Positions 50,767-58,956 of a DNA stretch of 64,000 nucleotides are shown piece after piece. Each line of letters begins with the position of its first letter. Position 1 is the stretch's first letter. A program made the translations under genes and the position numbers. Source of the DNA: Acidimicrobiales bacterium (GTDB taxonomy: Bacteria > Actinomycetota > Acidimicrobiia > Acidimicrobiales > RAAP-2); NCBI GenBank assembly GCA_025362585.1, contig JANYFR010000054.1, positions 1-64,000 of the forward strand. The letters run 5' to 3'. The notes below the pieces were generated by a model. The model saw only the letters and a list, made by a program, of their open reading frames with translations, made no database searches and was not told the origin of the DNA.

Positions 50767-52863
50767 GTGAGCTCACCGAACGAGGGAGAACTGTCTGCGT
50801 CGCCCATTGACGTCCAGGCCTTCGGACCGGAGCGCTTTTCGTCACGCGAGTTGTCACGGCTCGAGTTCGGCGCGCGTCTGCTCGACCTGGCCGACGACCA
50901 CCAGTTAGCGATCCTGGAGCGTTGCAAGTTCGTGGCGATCTTTGCCGACATGGTCGACGAGTTCTTTCAAGTGCGCGTGGTGAGTCTCGGCGACAAGGTC
51001 GCGGCGGGCGTGCAGACCCCGTCGGTCGACGGCGTGCGCCCCCGTCAGCAGCTCGCGGCGATTCGCGAACGCGTCCTATCGCTCGTCGAACGACAGGACC
51101 GGCTCATGCTCGACTTCATCTTGCCCGAGCTGGCCCAGAGCGGCATCGCGATCACGCGATTTGGCGACCTCGACCCGGATGAACGAGAGGGACTCACGAA
51201 ATACTTCGACGAGAACGTCTACCCCGTTCTCACCCCCCTCGCCGTCGACCCGGGCCACCCCTTCCCAATGATCTCGAACCTGTCGCTCAACATCGCGGTC
51301 ACGGTGCGCGACGAGATCTCCGGCGAGGAGCGCAGTGCGCGCGTGAAGGTCCCCAACTCGCTGCCCCGATTCCTTCAGGCGGGCCCGAACCAGTGGTGCA
51401 TGCTCGAGGACCTGATCATGGCGAATCTCGGCCGGCTCTTCTCGGGCATGACGATCGGTCGCGCCGATCTCTTTCGCGTGACCCGCAACGCCGACCTGGC
51501 GCTCGACGAGGACGAGGCCGACGATCTCCTCGTCGCGCTCGAAGTCGAACTTCGCCGGCGCCGCTTCGGCGAAGCGCTGCGCGTCGAAATTCAAAGTGGC
51601 ATGTCCCAGGAGTTCCTCGAGCTACTCGTCGACCAGTTGGAAATTGATCGGTCCAACGTCTACGTGACCGACGCCCCCCTCGGACTGCACGACCTCTGGA
51701 GCCTCTACGCCATTGACCGGCCCGACCTGAAGGGCGAGGGTTGGTCGCCGGTCACGCCCAAGCGCCTGCTCGACGGCGACCACGTGGGCGACATCTTCGC
51801 CGCGATCCGCGACGAGGACATCCTGCTCCACCACCCCTACGAGTCCTTCACCGATTCGGTCGAAATGTTCGTCGCCCAGGCGGCCTCGGACCCCAAAGTG
51901 GTCGGAATCAAGCAGACCCTGTACCGAACGTCGGGCGACTCGCCAATCGTGGCGTCGCTCATTGCCGCGGCGGAGCGCGGTAAGCAGGTCGTCGCGCTCG
52001 TGGAACTCAAGGCGCGCTTCGACGAGGCCGCCAATATCGAATGGGCCAAGGCGCTCGAGGACGCCGGCGTCCACGTCGTCTACGGCATCGTGGGACTGAA
52101 GACGCACTCGAAGACCGCCTTGGTCCTGCGGAGCGAAGGTGACACCACCGCGCGTTACGTCCACGTCGCCACGGGCAACTACAACGGCAAGACCGCCCGG
52201 ACCTACGAGGACTTCGGCCTCCTGACGAGCGATCCCGCGATCACCGATGACGTCGGCGAGCTGTTCAACTACCTGACTGGTTTCGCGCGAATCGGCCACT
52301 ACAAGAAGATCATCGTCAGCCCCCAGGCGACGCGCGAGCGGATCCTCGAACTGATCAAGGTCCAACGAAACCGGGGCGTCGCGGGCAAGATTTCGATGAA
52401 GGTGAACGGCCTCACCGATCCCTCGATCATTGATGCGCTCTACGAGGCGAGCGGTGAGGGCGTCGAGATACGCCTCGAGGTGCGAACACTGTGCTGTTTA
52501 CGCCCGGGCGTCGCGGGACTGTCCGAGAACATCACCGTGCACAGCCTCGTGGGCGAGTTCCTCGAGCATTCGCGGATTCTCATCTTTGGTCGCCCCGAGG
52601 AGCCGGACTTCTCGTTGTACCTGGGCTCGGCCGATCTCATGGAACGCAACCTCGACCGCCGCGTCGAGGTGCTGGTGCCGATCGAGGACCGCCGCCTGCA
52701 GCGCGAACTGCTCGAGGCCTTCGAGATCACCTGGCGCGACGACCTCTTCACGTGGGTCCTCGGCACGGATCGTCGCTGGCGGCGCCTGCAGGCCGTGAAC
52801 CAATTCTCAGCGCAGAGGGAGTTCAAACGTCGAGCGAAGGATCGCTCGCCGTTACCCTCCTGA
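50767..52863 (+). CDS. ppk: Polyphosphate kinase 1
   Basis: A 698-residue PPK1 that reversibly makes polyphosphate from ATP. N domain: ERFSSRELSRLEFGARLLDLADD; H domain: TPLAVDPGHPFPMISNLSLNIAV; the two PLD-like C domains have IKQTLYRTSGDSPIVASL, VYGIVGLKTHSKTALVLRSEG with the phosphorylated His, ATGNYNGKTARTYEDFGLLT, and VHSLVGEFLEHSRILIFG with the second His, then YLGSADLMERNLDRRVEVLVP. The ORF track starts 31 codons upstream in the SEDS gene. GTG 50767 is chosen for the leaderless promoter and the family N-terminus. The last 41 bases overlap the convergent UPF0104 gene. Confidence 0.95.
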   Translation: MSSPNEGELSASPIDVQAFGPERFSSRELSRLEFGARLLDLADDHQLAILERCKFVAIFADMVDEFFQVRVVSLGDKVAAGVQTPSVDGVRPRQQLAAIRERVLSLVERQDRLMLDFILPELAQSGIAITRFGDLDPDEREGLTKYFDENVYPVLTPLAVDPGHPFPMISNLSLNIAVTVRDEISGEERSARVKVPNSLPRFLQAGPNQWCMLEDLIMANLGRLFSGMTIGRADLFRVTRNADLALDEDEADDLLVALEVELRRRRFGEALRVEIQSGMSQEFLELLVDQLEIDRSNVYVTDAPLGLHDLWSLYAIDRPDLKGEGWSPVTPKRLLDGDHVGDIFAAIRDEDILLHHPYESFTDSVEMFVAQAASDPKVVGIKQTLYRTSGDSPIVASLIAAAERGKQVVALVELKARFDEAANIEWAKALEDAGVHVVYGIVGLKTHSKTALVLRSEGDTTARYVHVATGNYNGKTARTYEDFGLLTSDPAITDDVGELFNYLTGFARIGHYKKIIVSPQATRERILELIKVQRNRGVAGKISMKVNGLTDPSIIDALYEASGEGVEIRLEVRTLCCLRPGVAGLSENITVHSLVGEFLEHSRILIFGRPEEPDFSLYLGSADLMERNLDRRVEVLVPIEDRRLQRELLEAFEITWRDDLFTWVLGTDRRWRRLQAVNQFSAQREFKRRAKDRSPLPS

Positions 52864-53878
52864 GGGCGCTGTCGCGACGCCACTGGAGAGTGGCGTAGGA
52901 GAGCCCCCCGATGGGGATCGGAATCCAAAAGTTCACCAGTCGATAGGCGATCACCGCGAGGATCGCCTGACTGTGCGGAACCCCGAATCCGACGAGCGTC
53001 GTGATGAGCACACCCTCGATGACCCCGAGGCCCGCGGGCGTCACGGGGATGGCGGCGAGAATGTTCGCGAGACCGTAGGCGACGAGTAAGTCGATTGGCG
53101 ACACGACGTGGCCGAAGGCCCAGACGAAGACCCAGAGGCAGGCCGCGTCGAACAGCCAGTTGGCCGACGCCCACGAGAAGGCGGACCACAGGGTGCTGCG
53201 ATTGTTCACGAGCATCGTGATGCGCTCGGCCACCTTGGCGATGAGCGACGAGATCTTCTCGGGGTCGACCACCGGCACGTGGCGCGCGACGAACTGCAGC
53301 CAGTTCGCGGCCTGCCGCTGTCCCCGCGTGATCAGGAGGATCGTGCCGAAGAACGCGGCCAACAAGAAGACGCCGGCGAGGGCGGCGAAGCCGTACGCCG
53401 GGTTGAACCCCCGCAGCGGAATGGAGATCACGAGCGCGGTCCAGAAGATCATGTTCAGCACGACCGCCGAGCCACTGCCCTGGACCGCGAGACCAAAGGC
53501 GTTGGTCTCGCGCGGCACCCCGAGCTCGTTGAAGATCCGGTAGGAGAGGGCGCCGGCGGGGGCCGTGCCGCCGGGCACGACGTGGCTGATCGCGAGGCCC
53601 GCGAGATTGACCCGCAGCAGGGTGAACCGGCCGGGGGCGTGGGGGTAGAGCACCGAACGGGTCAGTTCAACGTAGGAGTAGATCGCGGCCATCTCCAACA
53701 GGACGGCCACCACGACGAGGTAGGGGCTGAGGGAGGTGAGCAGGTGCAGCGAGTGGCGGGCCGAAGCGAATTGGGGAAGGACCAGCAACTTGATCACGAA
53801 GACCAGGCATCCGACGCTCAAGATGATGCGCACCTCTCGAGGCAGCGTGAAACGTCTCCTCTGCACGGGCTCGGGCAT
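52823..53878 (-). CDS. UPF0104/LPG-synthase-type membrane protein
   Basis: A 351-residue protein with eight or so helices of the 'lysylphosphatidylglycerol synthase TM region' (UPF0104) family. The marker NLAGLAISHVVPGGTAPAGALSYRIF near residue 95 and the late LLVAYGLANILAAIPVTPAGLGVIEGVL are characteristic. Members are integral membrane proteins linked to lipid flipping or glycolipid synthesis; no soluble aminoacyltransferase domain is attached here. It is divergent from a polyprenol-phosphate mannosyltransferase, which suggests a role with polyprenol-linked sugars; this is inference. The start is leaderless and the 3' end overlaps ppk by 41 bp. Confidence 0.87.
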   Translation of the reverse strand: MPEPVQRRRFTLPREVRIILSVGCLVFVIKLLVLPQFASARHSLHLLTSLSPYLVVVAVLLEMAAIYSYVELTRSVLYPHAPGRFTLLRVNLAGLAISHVVPGGTAPAGALSYRIFNELGVPRETNAFGLAVQGSGSAVVLNMIFWTALVISIPLRGFNPAYGFAALAGVFLLAAFFGTILLITRGQRQAANWLQFVARHVPVVDPEKISSLIAKVAERITMLVNNRSTLWSAFSWASANWLFDAACLWVFVWAFGHVVSPIDLLVAYGLANILAAIPVTPAGLGVIEGVLITTLVGFGVPHSQAILAVIAYRLVNFWIPIPIGGLSYATLQWRRDSALRRVTASDPSLDV

Positions 53879-53884
53879 GGGTCA

Positions 53885-53890
53885 ACCTTA
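53885..53890 (-). promoter_or_regulatory. -10 box (TAAGGT), leaderless
   Basis: On the minus strand TAAGGT-TGACCC-ATG gives a six-base gap to the UPF0104 start at 53878. Confidence 0.6.
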
Positions 53891-53952
53891 AACGTTCGCT
53901 AAATCCCTGTTCGTCACCGTGGCGGACCCGTGAAGAGTCCCGAGGGCGCCGG

Positions 53953-53958
53953 TAGAAT
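53953..53958 (+). promoter_or_regulatory. -10 box (TAGAAT) of leaderless mannosyltransferase
   Basis: TAGAAT lies six bases before the ATG at 53965. ATTGGCCAAT, a 10-bp palindrome (53957-53966), spans the spacer; its role is unknown. Confidence 0.6.
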
Positions 53959-53964
53959 TGGCCA

Positions 53965-54681
53965 ATGCCCGCGCTCGTGGTCCTGCCCACGTACAACGAG
54001 ATCTTGAATATCGAGCCGATGCTGCGGGCGCTGCGCGACGTGGTGCCCCACTGCGTCATCCTGGTCGTGGACGACGCCAGCCCCGACGGGACGAGCGAGG
54101 TCGCCGAGAAGATGTCCGACGAATTGGGCCAAATCGAAATACTGCGCCACGGGTCCAAGAGGGGACTCGGCGCCGCCTACCGTGCCGGCTTCGGGTGGGG
54201 TCTCGCGCGGGGCTACGACTATTTCGTGGAGATCGACTGCGACTTCAGCCACGACCCCCGAGCGCTGCCGCAACTGCTGGAGGCGGCCGCCACCCACGAC
54301 GTGGTGATTGGTTCGCGCTACGTGCCCGGTGGCCACATTCCCCAGTGGTCGCTGTCGCGACGGATGCTCTCGCGCGGCGGCAACCAGTACGCGTCGTTGA
54401 TGCTCGGGCTCGGCGTCGCGGACTCCACCGCGGGTTACCGGGTCTACTCGGGCGCGGTCCTCGAGCGGATCGACTACGCGACGGTCGACGCGCGCGGCTA
54501 CGGCTTCCAGATCGAGATGACCTATCGCGCCAAGCGGGCGGGCGCGACGATCATCGAGGTGCCGATATCGTTCACCGACCGTGAACGCGGCGAATCGAAG
54601 ATGTCGGGCGCCATTGCCTTCGAGGCGCTAGGGCTGGTGACCAAGTGGGCCGTCGAGCGGACCCTGCAACGCGCTCACTGA
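53965..54681 (+). CDS. Polyprenol-phosphate mannosyltransferase (DPM1/Ppm1-type)
   Basis: A 238-residue GT2 glycosyltransferase. Motifs: VVLPTYNEILNIEPML, VVDDASPDGTSEVAE (nucleotide), GLGAAYRAGFGWGLARG, EIDCDFSHDPRALPQLL (DxD-like metal site), VIGSRYVPGG, and DSTAGYRVYSGAVLERID. The C-terminus EVPISFTDRERGESKMSG is typical of DPM1 homologues. It makes polyprenyl-phosphomannose from GDP-mannose for periplasmic glycosylation and PIM or lipomannan extension. It is a soluble single-domain form without the Lnt-like domain of mycobacterial Ppm1. The end overlaps the convergent isochorismate synthase by 7 bp. Confidence 0.93.
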   Translation: MPALVVLPTYNEILNIEPMLRALRDVVPHCVILVVDDASPDGTSEVAEKMSDELGQIEILRHGSKRGLGAAYRAGFGWGLARGYDYFVEIDCDFSHDPRALPQLLEAAATHDVVIGSRYVPGGHIPQWSLSRRMLSRGGNQYASLMLGLGVADSTAGYRVYSGAVLERIDYATVDARGYGFQIEMTYRAKRAGATIIEVPISFTDRERGESKMSGAIAFEALGLVTKWAVERTLQRAH

Positions 54682-55919
54682 ACGGCGTCGACCAACACCG
54701 ACGACAGCACGCTCATTAATTTCGCCTTGGTCTCTTCGCGTTCGGCCGTCGGGTCGGACTCGCTCACGATGCCCGCCCCGGCCCACGCTTCGAACTCCCG
54801 GCCGTCCAGGACGACGCCACGGAATCCAATCCACCACTCACCGTCGCCGTTGGCGTCGAGCCAACCGAGCGGGCCCGCGTAGTGTCCCCGGTCGTGGCCC
54901 TCGAGCCGGTGGATCAAGTCGTAGGCGCGCGCGCGCGGGACGCCGCCGACCGCGGACGTCGGGTGCAGCAGGCGCAGCACCGCGAGGGCGTCGGGCGCCC
55001 GGCTCTCCGACGAGCACGAGGCGCTGATCCACGTGCCCAGGTGGGCCAGCGTGCGCAGCGACACGATCGACGGCGTAGGGTCGGCCGACACGTCGTCGTA
55101 CACGGTCGCGAGGGTGTTGACGATTTCGTTGACGGGCACGTTGTGCTCGTGGAGGTTCTTGCTACTGCCGAGCAGCCACTTCTGGTAGTCGTCGGGCGCG
55201 ACGTTTGCCGGTAGGGCGATCGTGCCCGCGAGGGGGTTCGAACGGAGCGTCGACCCGGTGCGGCGCGCGAGTAGTTCGGGGGTGGCGCCAACGTAGCGTC
55301 GCCCGTCGACCGTGGGCATTGAGTAGATCGCGCAAAGGGGCTCGCGACGTCGCAGCCGTTGGGCGACCGCGGCCGGGTCGATTGCCTCGGGGACGGAGCC
55401 GAGCACGGCGCGCGCCAGCACGACCTTGTCGATCTCCTTGTTGCGCAGTATCTCAACGGCGAGTGCCACGTTGTGGGCGTACTCCTCGGGGGTCGGCACC
55501 AACGTCAGAGAGCGCAGGCTCTGGGTCTCCTGGACCGGCGCCTGGGCGTGCTCGAGGCGTTCGCGCCATCCGTTGCTGCCCGGGGGGGCGCTGAGCCACG
55601 CCGCACCGTCGCGGCTCTGGGTGAGGCAGAACTCGGGGACGGCGAGGTGCGCCGGGGCGGAGCGGTCAAAGGGGAGGGTCCCGAAGGCCACGACGCCCGT
55701 GCCCGGCGGTCCGTCGTCGCCCACCAGCTCGTGTTCGCCGAGCGCTCGTCGTGCGTCAACGGGCTCGTCCAGCCCGCCCTCGAGCACGACCTGGTCGACC
55801 GTGCGCCCGAAGCCCACGCGCAGGACGTCACTCGTCTCCAGGAGCCAGCCGTCGCGGGCGCCGACGGCGCGCAGGGCCTCCAGGCGCTGCGGGTCAATGC
55901 GCTGGCGAACGAATCTCAC
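54675..55919 (-). CDS. menF: Isochorismate synthase
   Basis: A 414-residue chorismate-binding enzyme converting chorismate to isochorismate. It shows EIDKVVLARAVLG, YVGATPELLARRTGSTLRSNPLAGTIAL, NLHEHNVPVNEIVNTL, RTLAHLGTWISA, LLHPTSAVGGVPRARA and GDGEWWIGFRGVVLDGREFEAWAGAGIVSESDP. Catalytic Lys and Glu positions look intact. The ORF track adds 113 out-of-place codons. GTG 55919 overlaps the menG stop (GTGA) and gives the family N-terminus. With menG upstream it supports menaquinone synthesis rather than siderophore production. Confidence 0.93.
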   Translation of the reverse strand: MRFVRQRIDPQRLEALRAVGARDGWLLETSDVLRVGFGRTVDQVVLEGGLDEPVDARRALGEHELVGDDGPPGTGVVAFGTLPFDRSAPAHLAVPEFCLTQSRDGAAWLSAPPGSNGWRERLEHAQAPVQETQSLRSLTLVPTPEEYAHNVALAVEILRNKEIDKVVLARAVLGSVPEAIDPAAVAQRLRRREPLCAIYSMPTVDGRRYVGATPELLARRTGSTLRSNPLAGTIALPANVAPDDYQKWLLGSSKNLHEHNVPVNEIVNTLATVYDDVSADPTPSIVSLRTLAHLGTWISASCSSESRAPDALAVLRLLHPTSAVGGVPRARAYDLIHRLEGHDRGHYAGPLGWLDANGDGEWWIGFRGVVLDGREFEAWAGAGIVSESDPTAEREETKAKLMSVLSSVLVDAVQ

Positions 55920-56608
55920 AGGGCTCTCGTCGCGACGAACTGTTGGCTGAGGCCACCCATGACGCGCCGGTGGTTGACGGCGCTGAAGCCCGATCGGTTG
56001 AGCATCCGGGCAATCTCGTCGCTCGGGGGCAGGTACGCGGTCGACTGCGGTAGGTAGTGGTAGGCGGCGCGGTCCGACAGTATCGAGCCCATGAACGGCA
56101 CGACGCGCCGGAACCAGAAGCGAAAGCCGGCGCGCCAGAGGCCCGAGCGCGGTTCGGCCACCTCGAGCAGCGAAAGACGTCCTCCGGGGCGCAGCACGCG
56201 GGCCATCTCGTCGAAGGTTCCCGCGAGGTCCGTAAAGTTGCGCAACGCGTACCCGCACGTCAGTCCGTCAAAGCCGGCGCTGCGAAACGGCAGCGAGGCG
56301 GCGTCGGCCTGGACGCCCTCGCACAGTTCGCGCCCGGCGTGCAGCATTCCGAAACTCAGATCGGTCGCGACCGCGAGGTGGCCCTGGCGGCGCAGTTCGC
56401 GGGTGAAGTCACCGGTGCCGGCAGCAACGTCGAGCACGACGCTCTCGCGCGGCAGGCGCAGGTCGCTCACCGCGCGCCGACGCCAGCGCGCGTCGAGGCC
56501 GAACGTCATGAGCCGATTGACTAGTTCGTAACGTGACGCAATGGCGTCGAACATGGCGCGCACCTGACGCGTCTTCTCTTCGCCTTGGGGGAGCGGACTT
56601 TCGGCCAC
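55916..56608 (-). CDS. menG: Demethylmenaquinone methyltransferase (UbiE/MenG)
   Basis: A 230-residue SAM-dependent methyltransferase, the last step of menaquinone synthesis. It shows VRAMFDAIASRYELVNRLMTFGLDARWRR, motif I VLDVAAGTGDFTREL, LPFRSAGFDGLTCGYALRNFTD, and MARVLRPGGRLSLLEVAEP. The ORF track begins far upstream; GTG 56608 lies five bases after the MaoC stop and gives the expected family length. Its stop is coupled to menF by GTGA. Confidence 0.94.
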   Translation of the reverse strand: MAESPLPQGEEKTRQVRAMFDAIASRYELVNRLMTFGLDARWRRRAVSDLRLPRESVVLDVAAGTGDFTRELRRQGHLAVATDLSFGMLHAGRELCEGVQADAASLPFRSAGFDGLTCGYALRNFTDLAGTFDEMARVLRPGGRLSLLEVAEPRSGLWRAGFRFWFRRVVPFMGSILSDRAAYHYLPQSTAYLPPSDEIARMLNRSGFSAVNHRRVMGGLSQQFVATRAL

Positions 56609-56613
56609 GTCGT

Positions 56614-57069
56614 TCAGTGGTAGTAGCGAAAGACCACTTGGGCGACGCACGACGGCTTGGGGGCGTCCTTCACCTCGACGACCACGTCCAGACAGACCTG
56701 CACCCCGCCGTTGACCGCGTCGACCGAGGCGAGGGTCGCGCCGGCCCGGATCTCGGAGCCGACCGGCACCGGACTCGTGAATCGAACCTTGTTGGTACCG
56801 TAGTTGACGCCCATCGCGACACCCTCGACGCGAAGCACCCCGCCCAAGAGCACGGGGATGAGCGAGAGGGTGAGGTACCCGTGGGCGATCGTCGTGCCGA
56901 AGGGTCCGCTCGTCGCGCGCTCGGGGTCGACGTGGATCCACTGGTGATCCCCGGTCGCGTCGGCGAACAGATTCACCTGCTCCTGGGTAACGACCTGGTA
57001 GGGCGAGTAGCCGAGGTGGGTCCCCACGAGCGCCGTCAGTTCGTCAATGCTCCCTACGTGTGTCGTCAT
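56614..57069 (-). CDS. MaoC-like hot-dog dehydratase
   Basis: A 151-residue hot-dog fold protein. The hydratase motif is FADATGDHQWIHVDPERATSGPFG, with the catalytic Asp and His, then TIAHGYLTLSLIPVLL and GVNYGTNKVRFTSPVPVGSEIRA. It resembles (R)-specific enoyl-CoA hydratases and the mycobacterial single-domain MaoC-type hydratases. The ORF track N-terminus is not real. ATG 57069 is chosen for the GGAGG five bases upstream. It precedes menG and menF on one strand by five bases, so it is in their operon although its chemistry is that of fatty-acid metabolism. Confidence 0.92.
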   Translation of the reverse strand: MTTHVGSIDELTALVGTHLGYSPYQVVTQEQVNLFADATGDHQWIHVDPERATSGPFGTTIAHGYLTLSLIPVLLGGVLRVEGVAMGVNYGTNKVRFTSPVPVGSEIRAGATLASVDAVNGGVQVCLDVVVEVKDAPKPSCVAQVVFRYYH

Positions 57070-57135
57070 CAGAACCTCCGCAGCAACTCTATCTTTCGGA
57101 TTCCGCGACCGGTCGCTCGTCACGCGCACGACCCT

Positions 57136-57141
57136 TACAAT
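57136..57141 (+). promoter_or_regulatory. -10 box (TACAAT) of leaderless VIT/CCC1 gene
   Basis: TACAAT lies six bases before the ATG at 57148. Confidence 0.6.
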
Positions 57142-57147
57142 GGTGAG

Positions 57148-57849
57148 ATGAGTGAAGAGGTCCACCCCGAACGACACCGTCAGATCACGAGTGGCTGGTT
57201 CCGCGCCGCGATCTTTGGCGTCAGCGACGGTCTCGTCACCAACACGTCGCTGATCCTGGGCTTCGCCGGCGCCAATCCCGGCCACAGCGTCGTGCGTCTC
57301 GCCGGCCTCGCCGGACTGGTCGCGGGGGGCTTTTCGATGGCGAGCGGCGAGTACGTCTCGATGCGCGCGCAAAAAGAGACCCTGGAGTACGAGATCGGTG
57401 TCGAGCGCAAGTCGCTGCTCGATCACCCCGACGAGGAGCGGGCCGAGTTGCGCGCGCTCTTCATCAAACAGGGCATCGAAGCCGATCTGGCCGAGCGACT
57501 CTCGGTCGACCTGATGAGCGACCACGAGCTCGCGGTGCGCACCCACGCCCGCGAGGAGTTGGGCGTCGACCCCTCCGCGACCGGTTCACCCTGGGGCGCG
57601 GCGTTCTCGTCGCTGTTCGCTTTTGCGATAGGGGCCTTCATTCCCCTGGTCCCCTGGCTGATCAGGTCGTCGGGCAACCAGGTGGTCTGGTCGATCGGCC
57701 TCGCGGTCATCGCGGCCTTCATCATTGGAGGCTCGATCGGGCGCATCACCCGCAAGGGCGTCGTTCGTTGGGGGCTGCGTCAAGTAGCGATTGGGGCGTT
57801 GGCGGCGCTCGTCACCTTCGGGATTGGGCGCCTCGTCGGGGCCCGCTAG
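57148..57849 (+). CDS. VIT1/CCC1-family iron/manganese transporter
   Basis: A 233-residue membrane protein with five helices. The N-terminal helix is FRAAIFGVSDGLVTNTSLILGFAGA, then VAGGFSMASGEYVSMRAQKE, hallmarks of the VIT1/CCC1 family. A charged cytoplasmic Glu-rich region (DHPDEERAELRALFIK) that binds metal ions separates helix 2 from helices 3-5. Members move Fe2+ or Mn2+ out of the cytosol. The ORF track begins far upstream inside maoC; ATG 57148 with its leaderless box is chosen. It converges with mshD by a 4-bp overlap. Confidence 0.92.
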   Translation: MSEEVHPERHRQITSGWFRAAIFGVSDGLVTNTSLILGFAGANPGHSVVRLAGLAGLVAGGFSMASGEYVSMRAQKETLEYEIGVERKSLLDHPDEERAELRALFIKQGIEADLAERLSVDLMSDHELAVRTHAREELGVDPSATGSPWGAAFSSLFAFAIGAFIPLVPWLIRSSGNQVVWSIGLAVIAAFIIGGSIGRITRKGVVRWGLRQVAIGALAALVTFGIGRLVGAR

Positions 57850-58691
57850 CTCCGACTGAAGCGCACCAGTCGATCGTCGCGCACGACCGTGAAGCCGAGC
57901 GCCTGGTACAGCGCCTTCGCGCCCGCGTTGGACTCGTCGACGAAGAGCATGGCGCGCGAGACGCCCTTGCGGCGAAGGACTTCGAGTCCCTGGGTGACCA
58001 TCACCCGTCCAAGCTGGCGGCCCTGAAAGTCCGGGTGAACCGAGATGATGTAGATCTCGCCGAAGCGGTCGGGGTGCAGCTCGTGGACCTTGGTCCAGCA
58101 CGACGCGGCGAGTTGTCCGTCGATCTCGAGCAGCAGGAACCCCGACGGGTCGAACCACGGTTCGAGGAGACGCTCGTCGAGATCGGCCATCAACCACGCC
58201 CCCTGTTCGGGATGATGGGCGAAGGCCGCGTTGTTCTGCTCGAGCCAGGGCTGTTCGTCGCGACCGCGCTCGAAATTGCGCAGCGTCGCCCCCGCGGGCA
58301 CTGCCACGCACGCGACCGGGAGCGCTACCTGCATCAGCTGGAGGGTGCGCACGACCTGGCACGAGCCGTGGTCCAGCGTCTGGGGGCCGCGCGTCCACCA
58401 GTCCAGGGTTTCGTGCGTGACGAAGAGGTGGGCGAGCAGGTGGTCTTCGACCTCGCCACCACACATCTCGACCACGGCGCGTTCAATTCCGTTCACCATC
58501 GCGTAGCGCACGAGCACGCCGTCGCGGAATTGGAGCCAGTGTTCGGCCCGCCAGCCGTGCACCACGATGCGCCGACGGGCCTCGTCAATCGCCTCGCGGC
58601 CGAGCAGGCTCTCGGTGCGATTGAGCAGATCCAGGACGTCGAGTCGCTCTTCGGTCGTGAGCGACGAGCAGGACTGCCACGATTCGGTCAT
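57846..58691 (-). CDS. mshD: Mycothiol synthase MshD
   Basis: A 281-residue tandem GNAT acetyltransferase that makes the last step of mycothiol: acetylating Cys-GlcN-inositol. The N-terminal GNAT half is degenerate. The C-terminal half shows LEQNNAAFAHHPEQGAWLMADLDERLLEPWFDPSGFLLLE, CWTKVHE, GEIYIISVHPDFQGRQLGRVMVTQGLEVLRRKG (acetyl-CoA P-loop) and NAGAKALYQALGF. FAHHPEQG and EPWFDPSGF are MshD markers. It is slightly short for the family (about 300). Its partner mshC is at 21.7 kb. Start is leaderless. Confidence 0.92.
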   Translation of the reverse strand: MTESWQSCSSLTTEERLDVLDLLNRTESLLGREAIDEARRRIVVHGWRAEHWLQFRDGVLVRYAMVNGIERAVVEMCGGEVEDHLLAHLFVTHETLDWWTRGPQTLDHGSCQVVRTLQLMQVALPVACVAVPAGATLRNFERGRDEQPWLEQNNAAFAHHPEQGAWLMADLDERLLEPWFDPSGFLLLEIDGQLAASCWTKVHELHPDRFGEIYIISVHPDFQGRQLGRVMVTQGLEVLRRKGVSRAMLFVDESNAGAKALYQALGFTVVRDDRLVRFSRS

Positions 58692-58697
58692 GGCAGC

Positions 58698-58703
58698 AGG
58701 TTA
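58698..58703 (-). promoter_or_regulatory. -10 box (TAACCT) of leaderless mshD
   Basis: On the minus strand TAACCT-GCTGCC-ATG gives a six-base gap to the mshD start at 58691. Confidence 0.6.
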
Positions 58704-58713
58704 CCGGCGCCAC

Positions 58714-58902
58714 TCAGTCGGTTCGACCCGCGACGCGCGTAAGACGTCGCAGCAGCGCGCCGATCGTTCGCTCGGCGGCCACTAGCTCGCTGTAGATGTC
58801 GGGCGCCATCGCCGCGCCCTCGGCCTCGACGAGGGCCGTCACGCGCGTCGAGACCTCACTCAGCGTCGAGGTGATGGTGTTGAGTTCGCTCTGGATGCTC
58901 AT
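58714..58902 (-). CDS. Small coiled-coil protein, unknown function
   Basis: A 62-residue helical protein (SIQSELNTITSTLSEVSTRVTALVEAEG, then SELVAAERTIGALLRRLTRVAG). The heptad-like Leu/Val spacing suggests a helical hairpin or coiled coil. AAAGG lies five to seven bases before the ATG. It lies upstream of mshD on the same strand and could share its transcript, although mshD has its own -10 box. There is no recognised family. Confidence 0.65.
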   Translation of the reverse strand: MSIQSELNTITSTLSEVSTRVTALVEAEGAAMAPDIYSELVAAERTIGALLRRLTRVAGRTD

Positions 58903-58942
58903 CGAAGCCTTTGGTCGAGGTCGTGCGCCGCGTGCTGGCGCC

Positions 58943-58948
58943 TACAGT
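58943..58948 (+). promoter_or_regulatory. -10 box (TACAGT) before ygfZ
   Basis: TACAGT lies eight bases before the ATG at 58957, without a Shine-Dalgarno site. Confidence 0.5.
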
Positions 58949-58956
58949 ACTGGTCG

